DNA of 31,732 nt from an uncultured Allosphingosinicella sp. (GCA_934539295.1 CAKTCN010000037.1:1-31732), one strand, 5' to 3'. Positions 23,282-31,360 are shown, counted from the stretch's first letter. Made by a program: numbers and translations. Notes: generated from the letters alone by a model not told the origin.

Positions 23282-23309
23282 TGTCGGCGCCCCCAAGCGG
23301 GCGCCGACA
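23282..23309 (+). terminator. Strong hairpin after hsp20
   Basis: Perfect 11-bp stem TGTCGGCGCCC (23282-23292) / GGGCGCCGACA (23299-23309), loop of 6, starting 9 bases after the stop. The following ATTCGTTT is a poor T-run. No other clear element was found between 23310 and 23465. Confidence 0.65.
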
Positions 23310-23465
23310 ATTCGTTTCGGTTCAGGTTCAGTTTAGGCCGCCTGGTCTAGCTCGAAAAAACAGGTGCAAACTTCCTTGCCGCGGCCTAATCGCGCCGCAC
23401 CTCGCAAGGACCGGATCATCCATGCCCCGCTGGGGCGTGCTGTCGTTTTGAAGAAGAGTTTGAAG

Positions 23466-23612
23466 ATGAAGAAGCTGCTCAATCCTTTCGCCCTGGTTTT
23501 CGAGGGCTTCGTCATGGGCGCATGCATCTTCATCGCAACCGGCAGCTTCGACGCTGATGTGCAGCAGCCGGTGGAATCCGCCGCGGTCACGGCGCCGAAC
23601 CAACAGGCCTGA
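23466..23612 (+). CDS. Small hydrophobic protein (48 aa), unknown
   Basis: Basic start MKKLLNPF, then one hydrophobic segment (ALVFEGFVMGACIFIATGSF, residues 9-28) and a short polar tail with DADVQQPVESAAVTAPNQQA. It could be a single-pass membrane peptide; there is no usual signal-peptidase site. The ATG at 23466 is preceded by the purine-rich GAAGAAGAG about 10 bases upstream. The frame is open back to 23364, but that part is basic and looks non-coding. I do not recognise it and cannot exclude chance. Confidence 0.5.
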   Translation: MKKLLNPFALVFEGFVMGACIFIATGSFDADVQQPVESAAVTAPNQQA

Positions 23613-23640
23613 TCTGGACGCTGCGACGCCGCTAAGTCGC

Positions 23641-23692
23641 TTGAAAGCCACGTTTTCGGCCTTATAGCGGGCGCATGGTTCGCTTTTCGTTC
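23641..23692 (+). promoter_or_regulatory. pdeM promoter with a LexA-type box over the start codon
   Basis: TTGAAA (23641-23646) and TATAGC (23663-23668) with a 16-base spacer form a good -35/-10; initiation would fall at about 23675, the A of the ATG, so the message is probably leaderless. GTTC (23678-23681), seven bases, GTTC (23689-23692) is a perfect match to the alphaproteobacterial LexA direct-repeat operator and lies just downstream of the predicted start, in codons 2-6. Confidence 0.55.
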
Positions 23693-24337
23693 TGTGGTCA
23701 TGATCTGGCGGCGCTGGCCGAAGGTGCGCTGTTCTGGCCGGCGCGTTCGGCGCTGATCGTCGCGGATCTCCATCTCGAAAAGGCAAGCTGGTTCGCGAAG
23801 AGCGGACAGATGTTGCCGCCCTACGATTCGGTGGCAACGCTGACCGCGCTCGCGGCCCTGGTCGACAGGGTGGCTCCGCGCGAGATATGGTGCCTCGGGG
23901 ACAGTTTCCACGATCGCGACGGTTGCGATCGCCTGCCGGCACAGGCGCGGGCCATGCTGGTGGCGCTGACGGGAACGACCCGCTGGACCTGGATCACCGG
24001 CAACCATGATCCGGTGCTGCGCGATGCATGCGGCGGCCTGGTGGTCGAGGAGGCGGAGGTCGACGGCCTGCTTCTGCGCCACGAGGCCGAGCCGAGCGAG
24101 ACCCGGCCCGAATTATCGGGACACTTTCATCCCAAACTGCGGATTTCCGCGCGCGGTCGCAACGTATCGCGTCGCTGCTTCGTAGCGACCGAGCGCAAGA
24201 TCATCCTGCCTGCCTTCGGGTCGCTGACCGGCGGCCTCGACGTCCACCATCCGGAGATCGTGCGCGCGGTAGGTGCCCGGGCAGAGGCGCTGGTGCCCGT
24301 CGAGGATCGCCTGCTTCGCTTCCCGATCGCTGCCTGA
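23675..24337 (+). CDS. pdeM: Ligase-associated DNA-damage response endonuclease PdeM (metallophosphoesterase)
   Basis: Calcineurin-like, probably manganese-dependent phosphoesterase/DNA endonuclease that occurs with the accessory ligase, exonuclease and Lhr-type helicase. All metal-site motifs are present: D31-x-H33 (ADLHLEK), G75-D76 (CLGDSFHD), G109-N-H-D112 (TGNHDP), H136 (LRHEAEP) and G149-H-x-H152 (GHFHPK). The 220-residue length is typical. No good Shine-Dalgarno precedes ATG 23675; the promoter suggests a leaderless message. Unlike its partners it stands alone here, 7.6 kb beyond the helicase, with a LexA-type box at its start. Confidence 0.92.
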   Translation: MVRFSFCGHDLAALAEGALFWPARSALIVADLHLEKASWFAKSGQMLPPYDSVATLTALAALVDRVAPREIWCLGDSFHDRDGCDRLPAQARAMLVALTGTTRWTWITGNHDPVLRDACGGLVVEEAEVDGLLLRHEAEPSETRPELSGHFHPKLRISARGRNVSRRCFVATERKIILPAFGSLTGGLDVHHPEIVRAVGARAEALVPVEDRLLRFPIAA

Positions 24338-24352
24338 TCCGCCAAGTCTTCG

Positions 24353-26119
24353 TCAGGCAAGTCGCGCCGGCACCAGGCCGCGCAGGCTGTTGCCGACATA
24401 GAAGGTGCCTTGAAGATCGTCGGCGCGCAGTTCGGCGTCTTCGGCTTCCCCGCTCTCGATCAGCCTTTCACGCAAGATTCCCGGCAGCAGGCCAAGCGAC
24501 AAAGGCGGCGTAAGCAGCTTGCCCCCGCGCGGCACGAAGACGTTGGTGAAGCTGCCTTCCGTTATCCGCCCTTCCTCATCTACGAACAAAAGCTCGTCCG
24601 CACCGGATGCACGGCGCGCCTCGTCGTAGAAGGCGCGGTCGGTTGTCTTGTGCCGAAGGCGGAAGTCGGAGGCGGCAACCGGCAGCGGTGCCATTCGCAC
24701 GGTGAGGGAGCCTGCTGCCGGCTGCTGCCAGGGCCTGGTCTCGATCGAGATCGCCCCGCATTGGGAAAGGAGCAGCCTCACCCTGCGCACCTCGGGCAGC
24801 CGGAAGGTGGCAGCCTGTAGCTCGTTACGGGCCTGGTGTCGATTGAAGGTGAAGCCGAGCGCGTCGGCGCTACGCTTCATGCGCGCAAGGTGGCGATCAA
24901 GGTCCACAAGCCCGGAATGCGGATCGAAGCGCATCGTCTCGATCAGGTCGAACGGCGCGGCGCCGCCCGCAACGAAGGCGCCCTTTGCCAGGCATTCGTG
25001 CCATTCGTCGCCGGGGATGCTGTCGGCGACGATGCCGGAGCCCAAGCCGATTCGCGCAACGTTGGATCCGTCCCTCAGCCATAAGGTGCGGATCGCGACA
25101 TTGAAGGCCGCGTTGCCATCCGGGCTCCAGCGGCCGATCGACCCGGTATAGGCGCCACGCCAGCGCTCCTCGACATCGTGGATGATCTCCATCGCGCGAA
25201 GCTTGGGCGCGCCGGTGATCGAACCGCAGGGGAATGTGGCCGCGATGACGTTGCCGACGTCCAACCCCGCCTCAAGCTCGGCTGTCACCGTGGAGGTCAT
25301 CTGGTGAACCGTGGGATAAGTCTCGACCTCGAACAATTCGGGCACTTTCACCGTTCCGGGCCTGGACACGCGCGACAGGTCGTTGCGCAGCAGGTCGACG
25401 ATCATCAGGTTCTCGGCGCGCTGCTTGGGGTCGGATCGCAGCGCGGCGGACAGTGCTTCATCCTCCTGAGGGTCCACGCCGCGCTTGGCAGTGCCCTTCA
25501 TCGGACGAGCGGTCAGCTTGCCAGCTTCCAGTGTGAAGAACATTTCCGGCGAGAAGGACAGCAGCCAGTCCCGGCCGGTATGGACAAGAGCGCCATGGCC
25601 GCCAGCGGCTCGTTGGCGGATCGCGGCATAGAGCGCAAGCGGCGAGCCTGACACCGCCACCTCCGCCTGGAAGGTGAAGTTGGCCTGGTAGATGTCGCCC
25701 GCCTCGATATGCGCCTTGATGCGTGCGACCACCACTTCATAGTCGGTCTGGCACACCAACGGACAGGGCGGGGTGGCCCAGGCGCGGCTCGCATCCGGAA
25801 GCAACGTGGCGACCGCTCCGGCCAACAGTTCCTCTCGCGTCTCGAACATGCCGAACCAGAGAAGCGGCACGGCCGCATCGCTGACTTTCATGCGCAGCGG
25901 CCGGAGCTTGCGGTCGAGGCTGTGGCCCGCCTCGTAGCTCAGGAAGCCAGCGGCATGCAGACCGCTATTGGTCGCCTCGCGCAATTCTTCCAGGCACGTC
26001 TCCACGGCATCTGGATCGGCGGTCTCGACGATCCGCACCGGCGCGCGGAACAGCGATGCGCTGCCGCCCAGCGACCTCGCATCGTCCAGCAGCACGAAGG
26101 GCTCCGATGTAGGAAGCAT
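24353..26119 (-). CDS. pabB: Fused aminodeoxychorismate synthase component I and aminodeoxychorismate lyase
   Basis: Folate-pathway enzyme making p-aminobenzoate from chorismate. The first ~370 residues are PabB (chorismate-binding fold): DIYQANFTFQAEV, SPEMFFTLE, the catalytic-lysine motif as RPMKGTAKRG (PMKGT instead of PIKGT), AENLMIVDLLRNDLSR, FPCGSITGAPK and GSGIVADSIPGDEW. After about residue 385 follows a PabC-type fold-IV PLP lyase with LRHKTTDRAFYDEA (candidate Schiff-base Lys), DELLFVDEEGRITEGSFTNVF and LLPGILRERL. I start at ATG 26119 (LPTSEPFVLLDD); the frame continues to an ATG at 26179 without PabB-like sequence. The PabA glutaminase is not in the window. Confidence 0.9.
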   Translation of the reverse strand: MLPTSEPFVLLDDARSLGGSASLFRAPVRIVETADPDAVETCLEELREATNSGLHAAGFLSYEAGHSLDRKLRPLRMKVSDAAVPLLWFGMFETREELLAGAVATLLPDASRAWATPPCPLVCQTDYEVVVARIKAHIEAGDIYQANFTFQAEVAVSGSPLALYAAIRQRAAGGHGALVHTGRDWLLSFSPEMFFTLEAGKLTARPMKGTAKRGVDPQEDEALSAALRSDPKQRAENLMIVDLLRNDLSRVSRPGTVKVPELFEVETYPTVHQMTSTVTAELEAGLDVGNVIAATFPCGSITGAPKLRAMEIIHDVEERWRGAYTGSIGRWSPDGNAAFNVAIRTLWLRDGSNVARIGLGSGIVADSIPGDEWHECLAKGAFVAGGAAPFDLIETMRFDPHSGLVDLDRHLARMKRSADALGFTFNRHQARNELQAATFRLPEVRRVRLLLSQCGAISIETRPWQQPAAGSLTVRMAPLPVAASDFRLRHKTTDRAFYDEARRASGADELLFVDEEGRITEGSFTNVFVPRGGKLLTPPLSLGLLPGILRERLIESGEAEDAELRADDLQGTFYVGNSLRGLVPARLA

Positions 26120-26170
26120 GGGCGAGCGATGGCGGGCAAGCGTGGCTTTGTCGAGCCGGTAGGAGTCGCA

Positions 26171-26199
26171 CCTGCCCACGCGCGCTGCTAACGGGCAGG
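26171..26199. promoter_or_regulatory. Operator-like inverted repeat between pabB and thrC
   Basis: CCTGCCC (26171-26177) and GGGCAGG (26193-26199) are perfect 7-base inverted arms, 22 bases centre to centre (two helical turns), in the 105-base divergent region. Similarity extends one or two bases beyond each arm. A regulator of either gene could bind here; no clear -10 or -35 was identified. Confidence 0.35.
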
Positions 26200-26224
26200 C
26201 TCAAGATATTGGAGTTTCGCGCAC

Positions 26225-27472
26225 GTGCCGCTTCACGACCTCAATCTTCGTCAGGAACGCCCTACCTTCGTCACCCATCTCGAATGCTCGATGACGGGCG
26301 AAACTTACGAGGCGGACAAGCTCCACGGCCTTTCCCGCGTCGGCCGCCCCTTGCTGGTGCGCTATGATCTGGGCGCGGTGCGCGAGGCTCTGACGAAAGA
26401 CGTTCTCGACCAGCGTCCTCAGGACATGTGGCGCTGGCGCGAGCTGCTGCCGGTGCGCAGTGTCGGCAATATCGTGAGCCTTGGCGAGAATGCCACGCCC
26501 CTGCTGCCACTGCCCGGTGTTGCCGCGCGTCTCGGCGCGTCCTCGCTGCTGGTGAAGGATGAAGGGCGGCTTCCCACGGGATCATTCAAGGCGCGCGGCC
26601 TCGTCATGGCCGTGTCGATGGCCAAGGAACTCGGCGTCACGCGCATCGCCATGCCGACCAATGGCAATGCCGGTGCGGCGCTCGCCGCTTATGCGACACG
26701 GGTGGGGATCGAGACGATCATCTTCTGCCCGGACGATACGCCGGAGATCAACGTGCGCGAGATCGCGGCGCAGGGTGCACGCGTCTACCGCGTCAACGGG
26801 CTGATCGACGATTGCGGCAAGATCGTCGGCGACGGCGCAGCGAACGGTGCAGGCTGGTTCGACATGTCGACGCTGAAGGAGCCGTATCGGATCGAGGGCA
26901 AGAAGACGATGGGGCTGGAACTTGCCGAGCAGCTCGGTTGGCAGCTGCCGGACGTGATCTTCTATCCCACTGGCGGTGGCACTGGCCTCATCGGCATGTG
27001 GAAGGCCTTTGCCGAACTGGAGGCGCTCGGCTTCATCGGGTCCGAGCGGCCGCGCATGGTGGCGGTGCAGGCAGAAGGCTGCGCGCCGATGGTCAAGGCC
27101 TGGCAAGAAGGCGAGCGGCATGCGGAACGCTGGGAGCATGCGCACACAGTCGCCGCGGGCATCCGGGTGCCGAAGGCGGTCGGCGACTTCCTGATCCTGG
27201 ATGCGGTGCGGGAGAGCAATGGCTTCGCCATGGCAGTGTCAGACGACGCCATCATCAAGGCGGTGGCCGAGACTGCTGCATGCGACGGCCTGCTCCTGTG
27301 CCCGGAGGGCGGAGCAACGCTCGCTGCTTATGAACGAGCCTTGGAGGAGGGGTTGGTGTCCCGGAGCGACCGGGCACTTCTGTTCAACTGCGCCACGGGC
27401 CTCAAATACCCGATGCCTGACATGTCCCGTCGCCTCGACCGGCATGCGACCATCGATTACGCCGCGCTATGA
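26225..27472 (+). CDS. thrC: Threonine synthase
   Basis: PLP enzyme converting O-phosphohomoserine to threonine, or a close relative in fold-type II. From GTG 26225 (GGAG 13 bases upstream) the protein has 415 residues: LGENATPLLPLPGVAARLG, the PLP lysine K122 in PTGSFKARG, MPTNGNAGAALAAY, the phosphate-binding glycine loop YPTGGGTGLIG, and LLCPEGGATLAAYE with LLFNCATGLKYP at the end. The N-terminus (HLECSMTGETY) looks like the zinc-ribbon opening of plant-like threonine synthases but keeps only one cysteine, so no zinc site is expected. Its stop overlaps the MBL-fold gene (ATGA). Confidence 0.85.
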   Translation: MPLHDLNLRQERPTFVTHLECSMTGETYEADKLHGLSRVGRPLLVRYDLGAVREALTKDVLDQRPQDMWRWRELLPVRSVGNIVSLGENATPLLPLPGVAARLGASSLLVKDEGRLPTGSFKARGLVMAVSMAKELGVTRIAMPTNGNAGAALAAYATRVGIETIIFCPDDTPEINVREIAAQGARVYRVNGLIDDCGKIVGDGAANGAGWFDMSTLKEPYRIEGKKTMGLELAEQLGWQLPDVIFYPTGGGTGLIGMWKAFAELEALGFIGSERPRMVAVQAEGCAPMVKAWQEGERHAERWEHAHTVAAGIRVPKAVGDFLILDAVRESNGFAMAVSDDAIIKAVAETAACDGLLLCPEGGATLAAYERALEEGLVSRSDRALLFNCATGLKYPMPDMSRRLDRHATIDYAAL

Positions 27473-28143
27473 CCGCCACGACCCCGCTCAAGGCCGCAAT
27501 CATCCCGGTGACGCCGCTCCAGCAGAATTGCACGCTGTTCTGGTGCACGAGGACGATGAAGGGCGCCTTCGTCGATCCCGGCGGCGATATCGACCGGTTG
27601 AAGGCGGCGGCGGTGGCGCAAGGCGTCACGATCGAGAAGATCCTGATTACCCATGGCCATATCGATCATGCCGGCGAGGCCAAGGTGCTGGCCGGGCAGC
27701 TTGGCGTCGAGATCGAAGGGCCGCAGCGTGCAGACAAGTTCTGGCTCGACCGGCTTGCCGAGGATGGCGAACGCTACGGCATACGCGGCGTGCCGTTCGA
27801 ACCCGAGCGCTGGCTGGTCGAGGGTGACACGGTCACGGTCGGCAATCTGGTGCTCCACGTTTACCATTGTTCCGGTCACACGCCCGGGCACGTCATCTTC
27901 CACCATCCCGAATCGAAGCTGGCGATCGTAGGCGATGTGCTGTTCCAGGGCTCGATCGGCCGCACCGATTTCCCGATGAGCAATCATCAGGACCTGATCG
28001 ACGCCATCGTGACCAAGCTGTGGCCGCTGGGCGACGATACCGCTTTCATCCCCGGACATGGGGGGATGAGCAGCTTCGGCCATGAACGGCGCAGCAATCC
28101 TTTCGTGAGCGATCAGGTCCTCGCGCGCTCTGCCTCCGCATAA
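27469..28143 (+). CDS. MBL-fold hydrolase, glyoxalase-II-like (YcbL/GloB2 type)
   Basis: Metallo-beta-lactamase-fold thioesterase, probably acting on S-lactoylglutathione or a similar thioester. The 224-residue protein has the HxHxDH metal box at 62-67 (THGHIDHAGEAK), then HCSGHTPGHVIF, the bridging Asp in VGDVLFQGSIGRTDFP and the last His in FIPGHGGMSSFGHER. It lacks the C-terminal glutathione-binding helical domain of classic GloB, as is usual for YcbL. Translation is coupled to thrC through a 4-base overlap. Its 3' end overlaps the convergent MAPEG gene by 31 bases. Confidence 0.88.
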   Translation: MTATTPLKAAIIPVTPLQQNCTLFWCTRTMKGAFVDPGGDIDRLKAAAVAQGVTIEKILITHGHIDHAGEAKVLAGQLGVEIEGPQRADKFWLDRLAEDGERYGIRGVPFEPERWLVEGDTVTVGNLVLHVYHCSGHTPGHVIFHHPESKLAIVGDVLFQGSIGRTDFPMSNHQDLIDAIVTKLWPLGDDTAFIPGHGGMSSFGHERRSNPFVSDQVLARSASA

Positions 28144-28553
28144 GTAGCCGCCGGCACCACGCGCGGGCTGCTCGACACAAGGTAGAGCGCATAGAGACCG
28201 AGCAGCAGCATCGGAACCCAGCTGAGCAACATGCCCGCGACTCGTGCCGGGTTGGCGCCCGGCCGGTCCATGCCGAAGGGGTGCACCAGGCGTCCGGCGA
28301 CGAAGGCGAGGCCGATCAGCCACAGCCAGAGAGAGCTTCCGACCGCCAGCTCGATGAGACCCAGCAAAATCACGAACAAGGGGGTGTTTTCCGCGAAGTT
28401 GCCATGTGCCCGCATCCGGGCGAGCACGGCCGGATGACCTCCATCGCCGACCGATATCTTGTGAAGGCGCCGATACTGGCTGACGCGCACGGACAGCCAG
28501 ATGTGGATGAGCGCGCTTGCGCCCGCGATGGTAAGGGTGACGGGCAGCAGCAT
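28113..28553 (-). CDS. MAPEG-family membrane protein
   Basis: Four-helix integral membrane protein of the MAPEG superfamily (microsomal glutathione transferase-like), 146 residues from ATG 28553. Segments: MLLPVTLTIAGASALIHIWL (helix 1), then the family motif ARMRAHGNFAENTPLFVILL (R and N/E of the catalytic loop plus helix 2), LWLWLIGLAFVAGRLVHPFG (helix 3 with RxxHxxG) and VAGMLLSWVPMLLLGLYAL (helix 4). A TTG at 28610 would add 19 residues and is less likely. It overlaps the convergent hydrolase gene by 31 bases; a common glutathione theme is possible but not shown. Confidence 0.85.
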   Translation of the reverse strand: MLLPVTLTIAGASALIHIWLSVRVSQYRRLHKISVGDGGHPAVLARMRAHGNFAENTPLFVILLGLIELAVGSSLWLWLIGLAFVAGRLVHPFGMDRPGANPARVAGMLLSWVPMLLLGLYALYLVSSSPRVVPAATYAEAERART

Positions 28554-28604
28554 CGGGCTTGAACTCCAGGTTGCAATTGCCAGATTGGAGGCGTGCGCCA
28601 GTGC

Positions 28605-28632
28605 TTGCAAGATCGGCTGAAATCGCTATAGG
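28605..28632 (+). promoter_or_regulatory. Candidate promoter of rpmF
   Basis: TTGCAA (28605-28610) and TATAGG (28627-28632) with a 16-base spacer, in the context CGCTATAGGCA. This would start the transcript near 28639, leaving a leader of about 110 bases. The leader holds a 6-bp stem GGCCGC (28657-28662) / GCGGCC (28670-28675) and no ORF that I can support. Confidence 0.55.
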
Positions 28633-28749
28633 CACCACCGCTTACGAGCGAGCATTGGCCGCCAGGCCCGCGGCCGCAATAGCCGTTGGACCATTGGCTC
28701 CTTGCTCGATTCGCATCACGAACTTTGAACGATTGGAACAGGTGCCAGG

Positions 28750-28929
28750 ATGGCCGTCCCTAAGAGAAAGACCTCGCCCTCGAAGCGCAACATGCGCCGC
28801 AGCCACCATGCGCTGAAGCCCGTGAACTTCCAGGAATGCCCGAATTGCGGCGAGCTCCACCTGCCGCACAACCTGTGCACGGGCTGCGGCCACTATAACG
28901 GTCGCGAGATTCTTCCCGTCGAGGCTTAA
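28750..28929 (+). CDS. rpmF: 50S ribosomal protein L32
   Basis: Large-subunit ribosomal protein of 59 residues: [20 protein letters not shown], then the zinc-ribbon cysteines CPNCG and CTGCG, ending GREILPVEA. Both CxxC pairs are intact, so this is the zinc-binding form. AGG directly precedes the ATG at 28750. The plsX gene follows 27 bases later, the common bacterial rpmF-plsX-fabH order that ties lipid synthesis to ribosome supply. Confidence 0.96.
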   Translation: MAVPKRKTSPSKRNMRRSHHALKPVNFQECPNCGELHLPHNLCTGCGHYNGREILPVEA

Positions 28930-28956
28930 TCGCCCGCACATTCAGGAGGCGAACCG

Positions 28957-30003
28957 GTGGGCAAGGCGCCACGGATCGCAATCGACGCGATGGGTGGCGA
29001 TGTAGGACCGGCAGTGATGCTGGCCGGCGCTGCTCTTGCGCATGCTCAGGGGCAGGACCTCTGTTTCCTCCTGTTCGGTGACGAAGCCAGGATTGCGGCC
29101 GAGCTGGACAAATATCCGGCACTTCGGCCTGCGATCGAGATCGTCCATTGCGACGATGTCGTGGCGGGCACTGAAAAGCCGAGCCAGGCCATTCGCCGGT
29201 CCAAGGCAACGTCGATGGGTCGCGCCATCGCGGCCGTGAAGGCCGGCGACGCGAATGCCGCCCTGTCGGCCGGCAATACCGGCGCATTGATGGCCACGGC
29301 CAAGCTGGCCTTGCGGACGCTGCCGACGATCGACCGTCCTGCGCTTGCCGCGCTCCTGCCGACGCTCGGCGACAATGACGTGGTCATGCTCGACCTTGGC
29401 GCCAATACGGAAGCCGACGCGCGAAACCTCGTGCAGTTTGCGGTGATGGGCGCGGCTTATGCCCGAATCGCGCTCGACCTCGATCGGCCGCGGGTGGCGC
29501 TGCTCAACATCGGCGAGGAAGAGCTTAAGGGCACGGACGAGCTCAAGGAGGCTGCCGCGACCTTGCGCGATGCAAGCGCCCTGCCGCTCAGATTCGACGG
29601 ATTCGTGGAAGGCGACAAGATCGCCCGTGGCGGCGTCGACGTGGTCGTCTCCGACGGTTTTTCCGGCAATATCGCGCTGAAGACGGCAGAAGGCACGGCC
29701 CGCTTCGTCACCGACCTGTTGAAGCGCGCATTCACCAGTTCGATCCGATCCAAGTTCGGCTTCCTGATCTCCCGGCCGGCGACCGAGTTGCTGCGCCACC
29801 ATCTTGATCCGAATAATCACAATGGCGCTGTCTTCCTTGGCCTCAACGGCCTTGTGGTGAAGAGCCACGGGAATGCGAACGAGAAGGGTGTCGCCAACGC
29901 GATCGGCGTCGCCGCCCGCCTGGTGCGCGAGGACCTGACCCGCAAGATCACCGAGGACCTGCGCACCGTATCCGCGCCCTCGCTGGCGGCCACTGCCAAG
30001 TGA
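28957..30003 (+). CDS. plsX: Phosphate acyltransferase PlsX
   Basis: Converts acyl-ACP and phosphate to acyl-phosphate, the donor for PlsY in phospholipid synthesis; peripheral to the inner membrane. The 348-residue protein has [62 protein letters not shown] and [17 protein letters not shown], and the C-terminal [20 protein letters not shown] at 28957 with AGGAGG (28944-28949) at 7-base spacing. The stop overlaps the GTG start of fabH. Confidence 0.95.
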   Translation: MGKAPRIAIDAMGGDVGPAVMLAGAALAHAQGQDLCFLLFGDEARIAAELDKYPALRPAIEIVHCDDVVAGTEKPSQAIRRSKATSMGRAIAAVKAGDANAALSAGNTGALMATAKLALRTLPTIDRPALAALLPTLGDNDVVMLDLGANTEADARNLVQFAVMGAAYARIALDLDRPRVALLNIGEEELKGTDELKEAAATLRDASALPLRFDGFVEGDKIARGGVDVVVSDGFSGNIALKTAEGTARFVTDLLKRAFTSSIRSKFGFLISRPATELLRHHLDPNNHNGAVFLGLNGLVVKSHGNANEKGVANAIGVAARLVREDLTRKITEDLRTVSAPSLAATAK

Positions 30004-30962
30004 CGCGGCGTTCGGTCATCCTCGGCACCGGCTCGGCCCTGCCGCCGCGCCGTGTCACCAATGTCGAGCTTGCCGAGTCGGTGGACACCTCGCACGAATG
30101 GATCGTCGAGCGTACCGGTATCGAGGCGCGCCACATCGCCGCCGATGGTGAGACCACTGCGACTCTGGCGACCGAAGCTGCCAGGCGCGCGCTTGACGCT
30201 GCCGGGGTCGACGCCGACCAAGTCGGGCTTATCGTCCTCGCCACTGCCACGCCCGACCAGACCTTCCCGGCCAGTGCGACTCGCGTCCAGACCGCGCTTG
30301 GCATCGACGACTGCATCGCGTTCGACGTGGCGGCGGTATGTACCGGCTTCCTCTACGCGCTGTCGGTCGCCGACAATATGCTGAAGGGCGGCATGGCCGA
30401 TTATGCGCTGGTGATCGGGTCGGAGACGTTCAGCCGCATCCTCGACTGGGAAGACCGTGCCACCTGCGTGCTGTTCGGCGACGGCGCAGGAGCAATCCTG
30501 CTCAAGGCTGAGGACACCGCGGATCAGGGCATCCTCGCCACCCGGCTCCACGCCGACGGGCGCCAGAACGATCTCCTCTACGTCGATGGCGGCGTGTCCA
30601 CCACCGGCACGGTCGGCAAGCTGCGTATGAAGGGGCGGGAGGTGTTCCGCCATGCCGTCGTGAACCTCGCCGCCGTGCTGGGCGAAGTGATGGAAGCGAC
30701 CGGGCACCGGCCGGAAGAGATCGACTGGCTGGTCCCGCACCAGGCCAACAAGCGTATCCTGGACGCGACGGCGAAAAAGCTGAACCTGTCGCCCGACAAG
30801 GTCGTCGTGACGGTCGACCAGCATGCCAATACATCCGCCGCCTCGGTCCCGCTGGCGCTCGACACGGCAGTCCGCGACGGTCGAATCCAGCGCGGCGACC
30901 TGCTGGTGCTGGAGGCGATGGGCGGCGGCTTCACCTGGGGCGCGGCCGCCATTCGTTATTGA
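30000..30962 (+). CDS. fabH: Beta-ketoacyl-ACP synthase III
   Basis: Starts fatty-acid synthesis by condensing acetyl-CoA (or another short acyl-CoA) with malonyl-ACP. Thiolase fold, 320 residues, with the catalytic triad C114 (AAVCTGF), H247 (VPHQANKRI) and N277 ([10 protein letters not shown]), plus [12 protein letters not shown] near the N-terminus and [15 protein letters not shown] at the end. GTG start overlapping the plsX stop, so the two are coupled. A perfect palindrome and promoter-like DNA separate it from ihfA. Confidence 0.96.
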   Translation: MTRRSVILGTGSALPPRRVTNVELAESVDTSHEWIVERTGIEARHIAADGETTATLATEAARRALDAAGVDADQVGLIVLATATPDQTFPASATRVQTALGIDDCIAFDVAAVCTGFLYALSVADNMLKGGMADYALVIGSETFSRILDWEDRATCVLFGDGAGAILLKAEDTADQGILATRLHADGRQNDLLYVDGGVSTTGTVGKLRMKGREVFRHAVVNLAAVLGEVMEATGHRPEEIDWLVPHQANKRILDATAKKLNLSPDKVVVTVDQHANTSAASVPLALDTAVRDGRIQRGDLLVLEAMGGGFTWGAAAIRY

Positions 30963-30968
30963 AGTCAA

Positions 30969-31014
30969 CAGGTTGCAACCTGGATCAAGAGGGACTAGTC
31001 TCCCGCGCTATAAA
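30969..31014 (+). promoter_or_regulatory. ihfA upstream region: perfect palindrome and -10-like element
   Basis: CAGGTTGCAACCTG (30969-30982) is a perfect 14-bp palindrome starting 6 bases after the fabH stop. TATAAA (31009-31014) in the context CGCTATAAACA looks like a -10 but has no -35 at the right distance; the palindrome would be centred near -45 from its start, a place for an activator. Alternatively TTGCAA (30973-30978) and TAGTCT (30996-31001), 17 bases apart, form the promoter. Confidence 0.45.
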
Positions 31015-31032
31015 CATTTGGGGGTTAAGGTG

Positions 31033-31356
31033 ATGGCCGACGCTGGCACGATCAGTCGCTCGGACGCAGGAACGATGACAAGGGCCGATCTGGCGGACAT
31101 CGTCCACCAGGAGATCGGCCTCTCGCGCGCCGAGTCGGCGAGCATCGTCGAACGTATTCTCCACCATATGTGTGCCGCCCTGTCCGACGGGCAGAACGTC
31201 AAGATTTCCGGCTTCGGCAGCTTCATCCTGCGCGACAAGGGTGAGCGGGTCGGCCGCAATCCGAAGACGGGCGTCGAGGTGCCGATCGCACCGCGCCGCG
31301 TGCTCACCTTCCGCGCCAGCCAGATCATGCGCGAGCGGATCGTCGGCGACGCCTGA
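31033..31356 (+). CDS. ihfA: Integration host factor subunit alpha
   Basis: DNA-bending nucleoid protein that pairs with IHF-beta and shapes promoters, origins and recombination sites. The 107-residue HU/IHF fold has [20 protein letters not shown], then [31 protein letters not shown] and [20 protein letters not shown] is the beta-arm tip that carries the intercalating proline. An extra ~13 residues ([13 protein letters not shown]) precede the usual start; an internal ATG at 31075 is a possible second start. TAAGGTG lies before the ATG at 31033. merR follows 4 bases after the stop. Confidence 0.93.
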   Translation: MADAGTISRSDAGTMTRADLADIVHQEIGLSRAESASIVERILHHMCAALSDGQNVKISGFGSFILRDKGERVGRNPKTGVEVPIAPRRVLTFRASQIMRERIVGDA

Positions 31357-31360
31357 CGGC

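Noticed and set aside
27457..28638. 393-codon minus-strand ORF over the MBL and MAPEG genes
   Set aside because: The frames encoding the MBL hydrolase and MAPEG protein have family motifs; this one has none.
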